Shown: piece by piece, positions 18,042 through 27,613 of the stretch
How positions within the stretch are numbered: the stretch's first letter is position 1
Layout of the letters: every line of letters begins with the position of its first letter
From: an uncultured Gammaproteobacteria bacterium
GTDB lineage: Bacteria > Pseudomonadota > Gammaproteobacteria > Eutrophobiales > Eutrophobiaceae
Length of the DNA stretch: 64,000 nucleotides
Reading direction: 5' to 3'
NCBI GenBank assembly: GCA_958295485.1
Contig: OY282354.1
Location: 1-64,000 of the forward strand
Translations under genes and position numbers: made by a program
The notes under the pieces: generated by a model
Seen by the model: the letters and a program-made list of their open reading frames with translations, nothing else
The model's database searches: none
Told to the model about the DNA's origin: nothing

Positions 18042-19541
18042 ATGCTTGATAAAGTCCGCGCTCTTCAACCTGAAAATATCCGTAATCAATTATTCATCAA
18101 TGGTGAATTTGTCGATGCCGAAGACGGCGGCGTCATTGAAGTCATCAACCCCCATGACGGCGGCAAGATTACCAATATTGCCGCGGCCAAACCGGCGGAC
18201 GTGGACAAGGCAGTCGCCGCGGCCCGGGCTGCGTTCCATGACTGGAGCAACATGTTCGCATCGGAACGCGGCCGGCTGATTATGAAACTGGCGGATAAAC
18301 TGGAAGAGCGTTTTGATGAGTTTGCCGAACTGGAAAGCCTGGATACCGGCCATCCCCTGAAAGACACGCGCCGGCTGGACCTCCCGCGCACCTTGCTCAA
18401 CTTCCGTTACTTCGGCGGCATTGCCGACAAGATAGACGGCCGGCAAGTCCCGGTCGAACCCGGCTTTTTGAGTATCGTCAAACGCCAGCCGGTTGGCGTC
18501 GTGGGGCAGATCGTTCCCTGGAACTTTCCCATCATGTTTTGCAGCTGGAAGTTGGGGCCTGCCCTCGCCGCCGGGAATACCGTGGTGATGAAACCGTCGG
18601 AACTCACGCCCCTGTCCACGTTGCGGCTGGTTGACCTGATGAACGAAGTGGGTTTCCCGCCGGGCGTGGTCAACATCGTCCCCGGCTATGGCCACGTGGC
18701 CGGCCAGCATATTGCCGAGCATCCCGGCATCGACAAGATCGCCTTCACCGGCTCTACGGCGACGGGACGCAAGATCGTCGCGGCGTCCGCGGGCAACCTG
18801 AAGCGCGTTTCACTGGAGATGGGCGGCAAAGGCCCCAACATCGTATTTGAAGACGCCAACCTGCCCGCGGCAATCGGTGGCGGCGCCTTTGCGATATTTC
18901 ACAACCAGGGGCAGGCCTGCATTGCGGGGTCCCGATTGTTATTGCATGAGGCCATCGCCGATCAATTCCTGGAAAAATTCATCGGCCTGGCGAAATCCAT
19001 CAAGCTGGGCAACCCCCTGGACGCCGATACTGAAATGGGCCCATTGACGTCGAAGATGCACCTGGACCGGGTATTGAGCTATATCGACGCCTGTAGAAAG
19101 GAAGGAAACGCCATCCTTGCCGGTGGCGGACAACCGGATGATGGGGCGCTGAAAAAAGGTTATTACCTGGAGCCTACCATCGTCGAAGCCGAACCCGGCG
19201 ACAGCGTTTTTCAACAGGAGGTGTTCGGCCCGTTTGTTTCCGTCACTCGCTTCAAGGACGATGCTGAGGCGCTGGCGTTGGCCAATGCCACTGATTACGG
19301 CCTGGGCAGCGGATTGTGGACCAATAACCTGCAACGCGCGCACAAGTTTTCGGACGGCATCAAGGCCGGCATGGTATGGGTGAATTGCTATAAACGAGTC
19401 CATCCCGGCTCGCCCTTCGGCGGTGTCGGTGAATCCGGTTACGGCAGGGACATGGGCGTCGAATGTTTACAGGAATACACCTCGCCCAAGGCGGTCTGGA
19501 TCAACTACGACGCCAAGATACCGCCGTTTTATTCCCGGTAA
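18042..19541 (+). CDS. NAD(P)-dependent aldehyde dehydrogenase family protein
   Basis: The 499-residue protein has the full ALDH superfamily layout. It shows PWNFP (catalytic Asn161), MKPSE (Lys184, cofactor binding), FTGST, LEMGGKGP (general base Glu259) and GQACIAGSR (nucleophile Cys293). It oxidises an aldehyde to its acid with NAD(P)+ in the cytoplasm. The sequence resembles the betaine-aldehyde/2-aminomuconic-semialdehyde type more than CoA-acylating enzymes, but the substrate cannot be fixed. The ATG at 18042 has AGGA 8-11 bases upstream. It stands alone between the divergent giant repeat gene and the convergent PPK2 gene. A role with the aromatic-catabolism genes 26 kb away is possible but is only inference. 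Confidence 0.92.
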   Translation: MLDKVRALQPENIRNQLFINGEFVDAEDGGVIEVINPHDGGKITNIAAAKPADVDKAVAAARAAFHDWSNMFASERGRLIMKLADKLEERFDEFAELESLDTGHPLKDTRRLDLPRTLLNFRYFGGIADKIDGRQVPVEPGFLSIVKRQPVGVVGQIVPWNFPIMFCSWKLGPALAAGNTVVMKPSELTPLSTLRLVDLMNEVGFPPGVVNIVPGYGHVAGQHIAEHPGIDKIAFTGSTATGRKIVAASAGNLKRVSLEMGGKGPNIVFEDANLPAAIGGGAFAIFHNQGQACIAGSRLLLHEAIADQFLEKFIGLAKSIKLGNPLDADTEMGPLTSKMHLDRVLSYIDACRKEGNAILAGGGQPDDGALKKGYYLEPTIVEAEPGDSVFQQEVFGPFVSVTRFKDDAEALALANATDYGLGSGLWTNNLQRAHKFSDGIKAGMVWVNCYKRVHPGSPFGGVGESGYGRDMGVECLQEYTSPKAVWINYDAKIPPFYSR

Positions 19542-19584
19542 AAAACTTTCCGGTGATGACAAGCGAACCGCCGCAATAGCCGGG

Positions 19585-20319
19585 TTAACTCAGGGCGGCT
19601 TCCACTCTTTCGATCACGGTGTCCAGCACCTTTATCCTGGCAAACAACTTGGACTCTGCCGGCGCCAGCGTCCAGGGGGCAATAACGGTATCTGTCTCTT
19701 CCAGCATCTCCTCGATGGCGTCTTCATACTCCTGGCGTTTACTGCGGTTACGCCAATCCTCCTCGGTCAGTTTCCATTGTTTTAACGGGTGTTTTGCCCG
19801 GTTTTTGAAGCGTCGCTTCTGTTCTCCGTCGGAGACATGCAGAAAGAACTTGACTAATATCATGCCTTCCAGGATCAAAAGCGATTCCCAATGGCGGATC
19901 TCCTCGTAGGCGTGGCGCCACTGCTGTCTTGTGGCGAAACCCTCCACGCGCTCGACCAGCACGCGCCCATACCAGCTTCGATCAAAGATGCACATGCCGC
20001 CATGACCGGGTATCGCCGGCCAGAAGCGCCACAGGAAGTGGTGCCGTTTCTCCCGGGCGTTGGGGGCGGCGTATTGGTGGACCGTATAATGACGCGGGTC
20101 CAAGGGTTCCACCAGGCGCCTGATGCACCCCCCCTTGCCCCCGGCGTCCCAGCCCTCGAACAGGATCAATAGAGGCGGGCCCAGCGAACCGCCGATTTGC
20201 CCTCCCAGCCGGAGGCGCAGCTCGAGGAATGCCTCCTGGCGATCCTGCAACAATCGCTCATATTCATCCTGCGCCAGGGATTGGTTCAAGTCAACATTTT
20301 GCAAGCGGGATGACGTCAT
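19585..20319 (-). CDS. ppk2: Polyphosphate kinase 2 family protein
   Basis: The 244-residue protein fits the compact PPK2 catalytic domain. It has the Walker A loop GWDAGGKGG (56-64), the lid-associated RHHFLWRFW region and the Walker-B-like CIFDRSWYGRV (Asp113, Arg114). PPK2 enzymes use polyphosphate to phosphorylate nucleotides or run the reverse reaction; class (NDP or NMP preference) cannot be assigned by eye. The length is slightly short at the C-terminus compared with many family members. The start ATG at 20319 gives a normal N-terminal helix. It lies 41 bp downstream of the D-amino-acid transaminase gene on the same strand and converges on the aldehyde dehydrogenase. Confidence 0.9.
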   Translation of the reverse strand: MTSSRLQNVDLNQSLAQDEYERLLQDRQEAFLELRLRLGGQIGGSLGPPLLILFEGWDAGGKGGCIRRLVEPLDPRHYTVHQYAAPNAREKRHHFLWRFWPAIPGHGGMCIFDRSWYGRVLVERVEGFATRQQWRHAYEEIRHWESLLILEGMILVKFFLHVSDGEQKRRFKNRAKHPLKQWKLTEEDWRNRSKRQEYEDAIEEMLEETDTVIAPWTLAPAESKLFARIKVLDTVIERVEAALS

Positions 20320-20360
20320 ATTTCACGTTCCGGCATGGCGGACTGTTCGCATTATGAAAA

Positions 20361-21206
20361 TTATTCTCCGGGCAGCGTTTTGAACGCTTGATAAAGACCG
20401 TTGACGGCTCGCCAGACCGGGCCGGGTTTGCCGTTGCCCACCTGCTTGCCGTCGATTTTAACTATTGGGGCGATACCCACTGTGGCGCTGGTTATCCATA
20501 TCTCGTCGGCCCCTGATAATTCCGCTTCGGTTATTTGAACTTCCCGGCATTCATAACCAGACTCCCGCAGCAACTCCACTATCAGGTCACGGGTAATGCC
20601 GGGCAGCAGCCGGCCGTCCTTGGGGGGCGTTATGACGGTATTGTTCCTGACCATGAAAACGTTGCTTGCGGCGCCCTCGGTGATATACCCGTCCCTGCTT
20701 AAAATGGCTTCATGGGAACCATCTTTTTCCTTCGCGTAATGTTTTAATAATACGTTGGGAAGGAGCGTCACCGCTTTTATGTGGCAGTATTTCCACCTGA
20801 TATCTTCGTGCAATACCGCGCTGACGCCGGCGGCAAAGTTCGTTGCCGGCAGGGGCCTGAACATGATAAAAACGGTTGGCGTAAAATCCGCCTGGTATAG
20901 ATGATTCCGCTCGCCCGTGCCCCTGGTTACCTGGATGTAAACGGCAGAATCCTCTTTGATATTATTCAGACCTGACAATTCATTGACCAGTGAATGCCAT
21001 TTTTCATTGTCATAATCCAGTGATAATGAAATCGCCGCCAGGCTGGCTTGCAGTCTTTTTACGTGTTCGGGCAACCTGAAAACCTTTCCGGAAAAAACCG
21101 GAATCATTTCGTATACCCCGTCGCCGAAGGTAAATCCCCGGTCCAGTACCGATATTTTCGCTTCTTCCAGGGGGATGAAATCCCCATTCAAGTATACTAT
21201 CGACAC
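20361..21206 (-). CDS. dat: D-amino-acid transaminase (class IV aminotransferase)
   Basis: The 281-residue fold-type IV PLP enzyme has LDRGFTFGDGVYE near the N-terminus, the PLP lysine in CHIKAVTLLPN (Lys144) and the EGAASNVFM phosphate-binding region. The DIRW...IK...LLPN pattern is typical of D-alanine aminotransferases, which interconvert D-alanine and D-glutamate for peptidoglycan. The start is GTG at 21206. It follows dacA by 33 bp on the same strand, a known gammaproteobacterial pairing that supports a wall-precursor role. Branched-chain aminotransferase or ADC lyase are less likely alternatives. Confidence 0.85.
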   Translation of the reverse strand: MSIVYLNGDFIPLEEAKISVLDRGFTFGDGVYEMIPVFSGKVFRLPEHVKRLQASLAAISLSLDYDNEKWHSLVNELSGLNNIKEDSAVYIQVTRGTGERNHLYQADFTPTVFIMFRPLPATNFAAGVSAVLHEDIRWKYCHIKAVTLLPNVLLKHYAKEKDGSHEAILSRDGYITEGAASNVFMVRNNTVITPPKDGRLLPGITRDLIVELLRESGYECREVQITEAELSGADEIWITSATVGIAPIVKIDGKQVGNGKPGPVWRAVNGLYQAFKTLPGE

Positions 21207-21239
21207 CCTGTTGATTTTCCAGCGCGTGACGGGCGGCGG

Positions 21240-22565
21240 CTACTCGTCGAAGGACATTTTGATCCCATCCCTGAGCCTTTTCAGGAAACCTCCCTCCGGC
21301 ACGGCTTCGAGCGCCACCAGGGGCCTGGAGGCGATCACTTTATCATCCAGCAATAATTTCAAGTGGCCCGCTTCCTGCGCTTTTGCTATGGGCGCAACCA
21401 GTTTTCCATCCAACTCTATACTTGGTTGAAGTCGCTTGTATTGCCCCCTGGGGAGCGTGAGCAGGAGGTCATTTTCCATAACGAGGCTGAGGCTGTCCCG
21501 GTCCCCTTTCCATACTTTACCGGTAGTTATGGTTTCACCGGCGGAATAAAGCGTTCTTGTTTCAAAAAAACGATAGGAGTAATTCAGCAGGGCATTTGTC
21601 GCGCTGGTCCTGGCCCGTACGCTGTCAGCCCCCATGACCACGGAGATAAGCCGCATCCCGTTTCGCTCCGCGGAAACCACCAGGCAATAGCCAGCGCTTT
21701 TGGTATAGCCGGTTTTAATTCCGTCCACGCTCTCATCCCGCCACAACATGCTGTTTCGATTAGACTGTTTGATGTCATTGTAGGTAAATTCCTTTATGGA
21801 ATGCAGCGCGTAAACAGCGGGATAATCCTTGATTAAATGTTTCGCCAGGATCGATAAATCCCTGGCTGTCGTATAGTGCTCCTCATCGGGCAAGCCTGAG
21901 CTGTTGACGAAATGCGTGTCTTTCATGCCCAGCCTGTCGGCGTATCGATTCATGATCCCGGCAAACTCGGCTTCACTGCCGGATACATATTCAGCCAGGG
22001 CAACGCTCGCATCATTGCCGGACTGAATAATCACCCCTTTCAACAAGTCTTCAACGCTGACCTCCTTGCCCACCTCGATGAACGTGCGTGAACCCGTCAT
22101 GCGCCAGGCTTTCTCGCTGACAACCACCTTGTCCGCCATGGAAATATGCCCGTCAGCGAGCTGGCTTGCGACGACGTAAGCGGTCATCATCTTGGTCAGG
22201 CTGGCAGGCTCCACCTTCAGTTCAATATTCTCCTCCACCAGGTAAGCGCCGCTCGTTGGATCCATAACCAGGTATGAAACAGCGTTGATCTTCGGCGCAA
22301 CAGGCACAATCGTTGCGGGAACGGCGGCGTTGGCCTGCGGCGCAACAGGCACAATCGTTTCGGCAACGGCGGCGGCACTCAGGAAAATCCCTGAAAATAA
22401 TATTAACCCGCATATCTTGCCGATGGCCGCGCTGGTCGCGCCGGATTTTCGCGGTCGGCGGACGCCGGCGACGATGAGCATAGTCATAGCCCTGGTTGAG
22501 GGCGATGATCGCGCCGGATTTTTGCGGTCGGCGGGCGCTTCATTGGAGGGCAATACGGTGCTCAT
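21240..22565 (-). CDS. dacA: D-alanyl-D-alanine carboxypeptidase (PBP5/6 type)
   Basis: A serine DD-peptidase with SLTK (Ser122, Lys125), SGN (182-184) and KTG (284-286), followed by the C-terminal beta-rich domain and an amphipathic tail (GFLKRLRDGIKMSF) that anchors such enzymes in the inner membrane. It trims the terminal D-Ala from pentapeptides in the periplasm. Read from the ATG at 22565 it has an odd 50-residue basic extension before the hydrophobic segment ICGLILFSGIFLSAAAVA and overlaps rlpA by 26 bp. The ATG at 22487 (MTMLIV), with AGGG just upstream, is a plausible alternative. Between signal and catalytic domain is a duplicated TIVPVAP segment. It lies in the rlpA-dacA-dat run. 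Confidence 0.93.
   Translation of the reverse strand: MSTVLPSNEAPADRKNPARSSPSTRAMTMLIVAGVRRPRKSGATSAAIGKICGLILFSGIFLSAAAVAETIVPVAPQANAAVPATIVPVAPKINAVSYLVMDPTSGAYLVEENIELKVEPASLTKMMTAYVVASQLADGHISMADKVVVSEKAWRMTGSRTFIEVGKEVSVEDLLKGVIIQSGNDASVALAEYVSGSEAEFAGIMNRYADRLGMKDTHFVNSSGLPDEEHYTTARDLSILAKHLIKDYPAVYALHSIKEFTYNDIKQSNRNSMLWRDESVDGIKTGYTKSAGYCLVVSAERNGMRLISVVMGADSVRARTSATNALLNYSYRFFETRTLYSAGETITTGKVWKGDRDSLSLVMENDLLLTLPRGQYKRLQPSIELDGKLVAPIAKAQEAGHLKLLLDDKVIASRPLVALEAVPEGGFLKRLRDGIKMSFDE
22294..22383 (-). repeat. 45-bp in-frame tandem duplication in dacA
   Basis: Two direct copies with period 45 bp begin at 22294 and 22339 and share the core GGCGCAACAGGCACAATCGTT-like sequence. They encode two 15-residue units containing TIVPVAP in the linker between the signal segment and the catalytic domain. 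The frame is kept. Confidence 0.8.
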
Positions 22566-23373
22566 ATACGCCTAACTGCGTTAACCGGCTGACAATGTCA
22601 TCGGCAACGTCGATATTATTCAACGGGCCTATTTGAACGCGAAAAACGGTCTTTCCACTCACTTTAGTCTTCGATATTCGAACCCGTTGTTTTAACGGGG
22701 CCAATTTATTTTTCAGTTTTTTCGCATTGGCAGAATCTGAAAAGGCGCCGACCTGGATGTAGAAGTCGGGGGGCTTGCTTTTCGATGCCCTTGAGCTTGT
22801 ATAAACGGGCGCGCCGCCCCGGGAATAAGCTCCCGGGTTAATCGCGCGTATTTCCACCAGGCCCGTGCCTTTTTCAATGATGCCCAGTTTAGTGGCGGCC
22901 GTATGAGACAAATCGACTATCCGGTTTTCGTGAAACGGGCCGCGATCATTTACCCGGACAACTATTTTCCTGCCGTTTTTCAGGTTTTTCACTTCCAGGT
23001 ACGTGGGCAGCGGCAGCGTTTTGTGCGCCGCGGTCATGGCATACATGTCATAGATCTCGCCGCTTGAGGTCTTTTTTCCGTGAAATTTTTTGCCGTACCA
23101 TGACGCAATGCCTTTTTGCTTGAAGCCTTTACTGCTGTCCAGCACGTGATACCTTTTTCCAAACACCTCGTAAAACGCCATGTTTCCATACTTGCTTTTC
23201 GGCTCAACCTTTGGGACGGCGTCCGGTATTCCTGACGCGTCCACCTTCCCTCGCCTGGGCGCCTGGTCCTTATCAGACAGGAAGGAACAGGCCGGTATCA
23301 CCAAAAACAGCAAAACCGGCAAAAGCCGCTCGTATTGCAATACCCCTCTATTGAACCTGCCCCTGCCCTGCAT
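22540..23373 (-). CDS. rlpA: RlpA-like septal/endolytic transglycosylase lipoprotein
   Basis: The 277-residue lipoprotein has a hydrophobic leader ending in VIPAC, a lipobox with lipidated Cys29. A double-psi beta-barrel domain follows at about 85-175 (GIASWYGKKFHG, TSSGEIYD, AAHKTLPLPT, VRVNDRGPF, the family's catalytic motifs). A C-terminal SPOR domain at about 203-277 (FYIQVGAFSD...FRVQIGPL) binds denuded glycan at division sites. RlpA of Pseudomonas cleaves naked glycan strands between daughter cells, and that is the likely role here. It lies 11 bp downstream of mltB in the cell-wall operon. Confidence 0.94.
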   Translation of the reverse strand: MQGRGRFNRGVLQYERLLPVLLFLVIPACSFLSDKDQAPRRGKVDASGIPDAVPKVEPKSKYGNMAFYEVFGKRYHVLDSSKGFKQKGIASWYGKKFHGKKTSSGEIYDMYAMTAAHKTLPLPTYLEVKNLKNGRKIVVRVNDRGPFHENRIVDLSHTAATKLGIIEKGTGLVEIRAINPGAYSRGGAPVYTSSRASKSKPPDFYIQVGAFSDSANAKKLKNKLAPLKQRVRISKTKVSGKTVFRVQIGPLNNIDVADDIVSRLTQLGVYEHRIALQ

Positions 23374-23384
23374 ACCTCACCAAT

Positions 23385-24374
23385 TCACTCGTCTTCAAAC
23401 TTCATACTTTTCTTTATTTCGTCGGCCAGTTGATAAACCGCCATGGCATAAAGCGCGCTGTGATTATACCGCGTAATAACGTAAAAATTATGCAACGCCA
23501 GCCAGTATTCATGGCCATCCTCATTTTCAAGCTGCAAAATTTTTACTTTTTCTGAACCATCGACCGTTTTTTGCGGCGTGATGCCGTTTTCAGATAAATC
23601 CGAGATGGTCAGCACGGGTTTGAGGCCATCGGTGAGAAAGGCTGATAAATCCTGGTTGGCGGCGATTGCGGGGAAGGCAGTTTCATCGCCTTCCCGCCAG
23701 CCGTGCTGCTTGAAATAATTACCCACGCTGCCGATGGCATCAGTTGGGTTTTGCCAAATATCAACCAGGCCGTCTTCATCGAAATCGACGGCATAAGCGC
23801 GATAGCTGCTGGAGATGAATTGCGGGATGCCCATTGCCCCGGCATAAGAGCCTTTTAACGAATGGGGGTCCAGGGATTGTTCCCGGGTAAGCAATAAATA
23901 ATGCTCCAACTCACTGGTAAAAAACTTGCTGCGTTTCGGGTAGTCGAACGCAAGGGTTGAAAGTGAATCTATGACTTTATAACTGCCCGTGATGCGTCCA
24001 TATTTTGTCTCAACCCCGATGATGGCAACCATGATTTCCACCGGAACGCCGTACTGTTTTTCGGCGCGCTCGAGTTGTTCTTTATTCTGACGCCAGAATT
24101 CAACGCCTTGCCGGATGCGGTCGGGCTTGATGAATATCGATTTGTACTTGTACCACGGCAAGGTCTCGGCGGGTTTTGAAATTGCGGAAATTATTTTTTC
24201 TGAAATCCGCGCTTTATTGAAAACCTCATTTAGCTCATCCGCATCATAATCATGCCTGGCGACCATGTTTTGAATAAACCGGGTGACGTCTTCGCGCAGC
24301 AGCAGGTCTGCATTGACCGGGGGGAGGGACAGGCCCGATAAAATGAAACAAACAATCGCTATTTTATATTTCAT
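23385..24374 (-). CDS. mltB: Lytic murein transglycosylase B
   Basis: The 329-residue periplasmic enzyme has a signal peptide (MKYKIAIVCFILSGLSL) without a clear lipobox cysteine, so it may be the soluble SltB-type variant. The catalytic Glu is in IIGVETKYG (Glu122). Later family motifs are present (LAFDYPKRSKFF, GSYAGAMGIPQFISSSYRAYAVDFD). It cleaves glycan strands producing 1,6-anhydromuropeptides. It sits between rodA and rlpA, the same order as rodA-sltB1-rlpA-dacC in Pseudomonas aeruginosa. Confidence 0.94.
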   Translation of the reverse strand: MKYKIAIVCFILSGLSLPPVNADLLLREDVTRFIQNMVARHDYDADELNEVFNKARISEKIISAISKPAETLPWYKYKSIFIKPDRIRQGVEFWRQNKEQLERAEKQYGVPVEIMVAIIGVETKYGRITGSYKVIDSLSTLAFDYPKRSKFFTSELEHYLLLTREQSLDPHSLKGSYAGAMGIPQFISSSYRAYAVDFDEDGLVDIWQNPTDAIGSVGNYFKQHGWREGDETAFPAIAANQDLSAFLTDGLKPVLTISDLSENGITPQKTVDGSEKVKILQLENEDGHEYWLALHNFYVITRYNHSALYAMAVYQLADEIKKSMKFEDE

Positions 24375-24574
24375 AGGGGTTGTGGCCAGGGCTTGTCAAA
24401 GCCATTGAAGTAGCGCCATGGACGGCGATGTTGAAGGTAAGTCAAGTTCATAAAAAGCTCAGCGAGGGCGCATCCGGCGCGGTTTGACATGATGACAAAG
24501 TAACAAAGACTTGGCAACTCATCGACAATAAATAATTTTCCGTTGACGACAGGCGAATTGGCGGGATACACCGG

Positions 24575-25666
24575 TCAGAGCAGCCTCCTGTGTGTATGTA
24601 TGGACATCAGGATTCCGAACCCGGCCATGATAGTCAGCATTGACGTGCCCCCGTGACTGATTAACGGCAAGGGAACGCCTACAACGGGTAATTGGCCTGA
24701 TACCATTCCCATATTGACAAATATATAGACGGAAAAGGTCAGGATGATTCCCGCGCCCAACAGCTTTCCGTAAAGTTGTTGCGCGTGCATCGCGATATAC
24801 AAGCCCCTGGCGATGATGAACAAATAGATGCAAACCAGGACCAATACGCCCATCAGGCCGAACTCCTCGCAAAAAACGGCGAAAATAAAATCCGTGGATC
24901 GCTCGGGCAAAAACTCCAGGTGAGATTGAGTTCCGTTTAACCAGCCCTTGCCGTAAATCCCCCCTGAGCCAATCGCTATTTTGGATTGGATGATATGATA
25001 ACCCGCGCCAAGGGGGTCCTGCTCGGGGTTCAAAAGCGTTAATATCCGCTTTTTTTGATACTCATGCAGCAGGTACCAGAGCGCCGGCGCCGATAATGAA
25101 GCAGTCAAAAAAAAGCCGGCTAACAATTTCCAGCTGATGCCGGCAATGAACAGGATTGAAAAACCGGCGACGGCCACCAGCAGCGCGGTGCCAAGATCAG
25201 GCTGTTTCACTATGAGCAGCACGGGTATCAAAATGAAAATTAACGCAACAAAGACGCGGCCGATAGCCGGTGGCAGCGTTTTCTCACCGAGATACCACGC
25301 AATCACCATCGGCAAGGCTAATTTCATGATCTCTGATGGTTGAAAGCGAAACACCTTGATATCCAACCATCTCTGCGCGCCTTTGCCTACGTCGCCGAAA
25401 AATAAAACCATGATCAACAGCGCGAGGCAACCCAGGTAAATCCAGATGGAAAAGCGGGACAGCCGGGCGGGCGACAGTTGGGCAATGATGATCATAATCA
25501 ACAGCGCCGCCCCCAGGCGAATTGATTGACGCAGGATTAAGTCCATATCCTGGCCATTGGCGCTGTACAACGCCAGGAGGCCAACGACACTCAAGACAAT
25601 CACCCAGAATAACAAGGGCACGTCAATATGAATTCTTTCCATCAGGCTGACTTCTTTCACTCGCAT
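24575..25666 (-). CDS. rodA: Rod-shape-determining SEDS glycosyltransferase RodA
   Basis: The 363-residue polytopic membrane protein has about ten hydrophobic segments. SEDS signatures include GKGAQRWLDI, QPSEIMKLALPM, KQPDLGTALL and the C-terminal GVPLPLISHGGTSM. It polymerises lipid II glycan during lateral-wall growth together with PBP2. The start ATG at 25666 is 18 bp downstream of mrdA; an internal ATG at 25642 (MERIHID) is an alternative start. A gap of about 200 bp separates it from mltB, with no convincing gene inside. Confidence 0.96.
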   Translation of the reverse strand: MRVKEVSLMERIHIDVPLLFWVIVLSVVGLLALYSANGQDMDLILRQSIRLGAALLIMIIIAQLSPARLSRFSIWIYLGCLALLIMVLFFGDVGKGAQRWLDIKVFRFQPSEIMKLALPMVIAWYLGEKTLPPAIGRVFVALIFILIPVLLIVKQPDLGTALLVAVAGFSILFIAGISWKLLAGFFLTASLSAPALWYLLHEYQKKRILTLLNPEQDPLGAGYHIIQSKIAIGSGGIYGKGWLNGTQSHLEFLPERSTDFIFAVFCEEFGLMGVLVLVCIYLFIIARGLYIAMHAQQLYGKLLGAGIILTFSVYIFVNMGMVSGQLPVVGVPLPLISHGGTSMLTIMAGFGILMSIHTHRRLL

Positions 25667-25684
25667 TAACCCCGTTGCGCTGTT

Positions 25685-27556
25685 TTAATTAGACGATACC
25701 CTGACCTGACCAGGGGTTCCCAGGTAATGATCAAATAACGCGCGGGCGATGGGCGCGGCGGTTGATGAACCACTGCCGCCGTTCTCCACTATGATGGCCA
25801 CTGCAATCTCGGGCCTTTCAATCGGGGCAAATGCGATAAACAACGCGTGGTCCCGAAATTCTTCCGGCACCTCTTCTTCTTTATATTCTTCATCCTGCGC
25901 GATTGTAATTACCTGTGCAGTGCCGGTCTTGCCGGCGAATTCATATTCCGAACCGGCGCCGGTAGCGCGCGCCGTGCCCCGGTTGCCGTGTACGACTTCT
26001 CTCATCGATTCAATAATGGTATCCCAATGCTCATCCCCGGCGGACACAAGCTGCCGGTCCTCCCGGACAGTCGTCCTGATCATCAGCTGGCCGGTAATCG
26101 AATCCCTGACCTCCGACAACAGGTAGGGCCGCACCAACCTGCCCCGGTTCGCCATTGCCGCCGTTGCGGCCGCCAGCTGGATGGGCGTAACCAGCACTGC
26201 TCCCTGGCCTATTCCTGTAATCAAGGTCTCACCCGGATACCAGGGTTGCCCCAACTTTTCCTTTTTCCATTGTTTTGACGGAACGAGACCGGCGGATTCG
26301 TTGCCTATGTCTATGTTCGTGGGTTTGCCGAAGCCGAAATCAGTTAATGACTGGTGAATTCCCTCGATGCCCAAGTCGTGGGCAAGTGAGTAAAAGTACA
26401 CGTCACAGGATTGCGAGACGGCATTAAGGAGATCCATGTGACCATGGCCTTCTTTTTTCCAGTCCCGATAACGGTGCGTGCTGCCTTTCAGGGAGTACCA
26501 CCCCCGGCACCAGGTCTCGTCAACGGAGTCGCGTACCCGATGCTGCAATGCGCCCAGCCCTAAAAAAGGTTTGATCGTCGAACCGGGAGGATATTTGCCT
26601 CGCAAAAACCGGTTTAACAACGGCGTGGCTTTGGACTGAATCAGTTCGTTATAGGATGCCTTATCGATACCGTTGACAAACAGGTTGGGGTCATAACCGG
26701 GCGAGCTGACGGAGGCTAAAATCGCGCCGGTGGCCGGTTCAATGGCGACGATTGCGCCTCTCTTCCCTTCCAGGGACTGCGCGACAAAGGTTTGCAAGGA
26801 TGCGTCTAAAGTCAGGTATAAATTTTTGCCTGGTTCGGGTGGTTTCCTGCCTATTTCCCTGATCTTTCTTCCTTGCGCATTGACTTCAACCTGCCGGTAA
26901 CCGACGTAACCGTGCAGCAGGGACTCATAGGCTTTCTCAACGCCTGATTTGCCAATGTGGGTTATTCCACTGTAGTTTGACTTGTTCAGTTTCTCGAATT
27001 CGGCTTCATCGATCATTCCTACATAGCCAATTGTGTGTGACAAATCCCTGCCGAGAGGATAATGACGATTTAACCTGGTTGCAACATCCACTCCCGGGAA
27101 AAGATGTCGATTAACTGAAATCAGCGCAACTTCTTCGTCACTGAGGTTGAACTTGAGTGGAATGCCTTCAAACCGCCTTTTTTTCTTTTGCAGTTCCTTG
27201 AAACGACGAATATCACCGGGTTCAATGGCAATGATCTCGCTTAACCGTTTAATCGTGGAATCCAGCTCGTCGACCTGCTCCGGCACTACTTCCAGCGTGA
27301 ACGTGGGACGATTATCAGCCAGGAGAACCTGGTCACTACTGAATATAAGACCCCTGGCTGGCGGCGCGGGCAGAATTTTTATGCGGTTGCTCTGTGATAA
27401 GGTTGTGAAATGCTCGTGTTGGGTTACCTGCAAATAAAAAATTCGGGTAACGATCAGCAGCGTAACAAGCAAAACAAACGCGCTGGCCAGGTATATCCGT
27501 TGATAGATCAGTCGCGTTTCCAGATCCAGGTCTTTTATCGTGATATTCAGCGCCAT
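25685..27556 (-). CDS. mrdA: Penicillin-binding protein 2 (elongasome transpeptidase)
   Basis: The 623-residue class B PBP has one N-terminal membrane segment (about 22-42), a dimerisation/pedestal domain (about 60-230) and a transpeptidase domain with PPGSTIKP (Ser326, Lys329), QSCD (Ser383) and AGKTGTAQ (Lys543). It crosslinks peptidoglycan in rod elongation with RodA. A Cys-containing insert near 350 (ETWCRGWY) also fits the zinc-binding loop region of proteobacterial PBP2. It lies between mreD and rodA as in the canonical mre-mrd order. Confidence 0.96.
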   Translation of the reverse strand: MALNITIKDLDLETRLIYQRIYLASAFVLLVTLLIVTRIFYLQVTQHEHFTTLSQSNRIKILPAPPARGLIFSSDQVLLADNRPTFTLEVVPEQVDELDSTIKRLSEIIAIEPGDIRRFKELQKKKRRFEGIPLKFNLSDEEVALISVNRHLFPGVDVATRLNRHYPLGRDLSHTIGYVGMIDEAEFEKLNKSNYSGITHIGKSGVEKAYESLLHGYVGYRQVEVNAQGRKIREIGRKPPEPGKNLYLTLDASLQTFVAQSLEGKRGAIVAIEPATGAILASVSSPGYDPNLFVNGIDKASYNELIQSKATPLLNRFLRGKYPPGSTIKPFLGLGALQHRVRDSVDETWCRGWYSLKGSTHRYRDWKKEGHGHMDLLNAVSQSCDVYFYSLAHDLGIEGIHQSLTDFGFGKPTNIDIGNESAGLVPSKQWKKEKLGQPWYPGETLITGIGQGAVLVTPIQLAAATAAMANRGRLVRPYLLSEVRDSITGQLMIRTTVREDRQLVSAGDEHWDTIIESMREVVHGNRGTARATGAGSEYEFAGKTGTAQVITIAQDEEYKEEEVPEEFRDHALFIAFAPIERPEIAVAIIVENGGSGSSTAAPIARALFDHYLGTPGQVRVSSN

Positions 27557-27613
27557 TATCCGTCTTCTGTTTTCTGTCCTCCGTCTTTTGCCCCCCTGTT
27601 CCCCCGCTCCCGC

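Noticed and set aside
17813..18043. 76-codon minus frame upstream of the aldehyde dehydrogenase
   Set aside because: It overlaps the dehydrogenase promoter and ribosome site and has no recognisable features.
24371..24571. 66-codon frame between rodA and mltB with a GTG start and ATGA overlap with mltB
   Set aside because: The placement is suggestive, but the composition is not protein-like for a conserved gene and no family is recognisable; kept only as a remote possibility.
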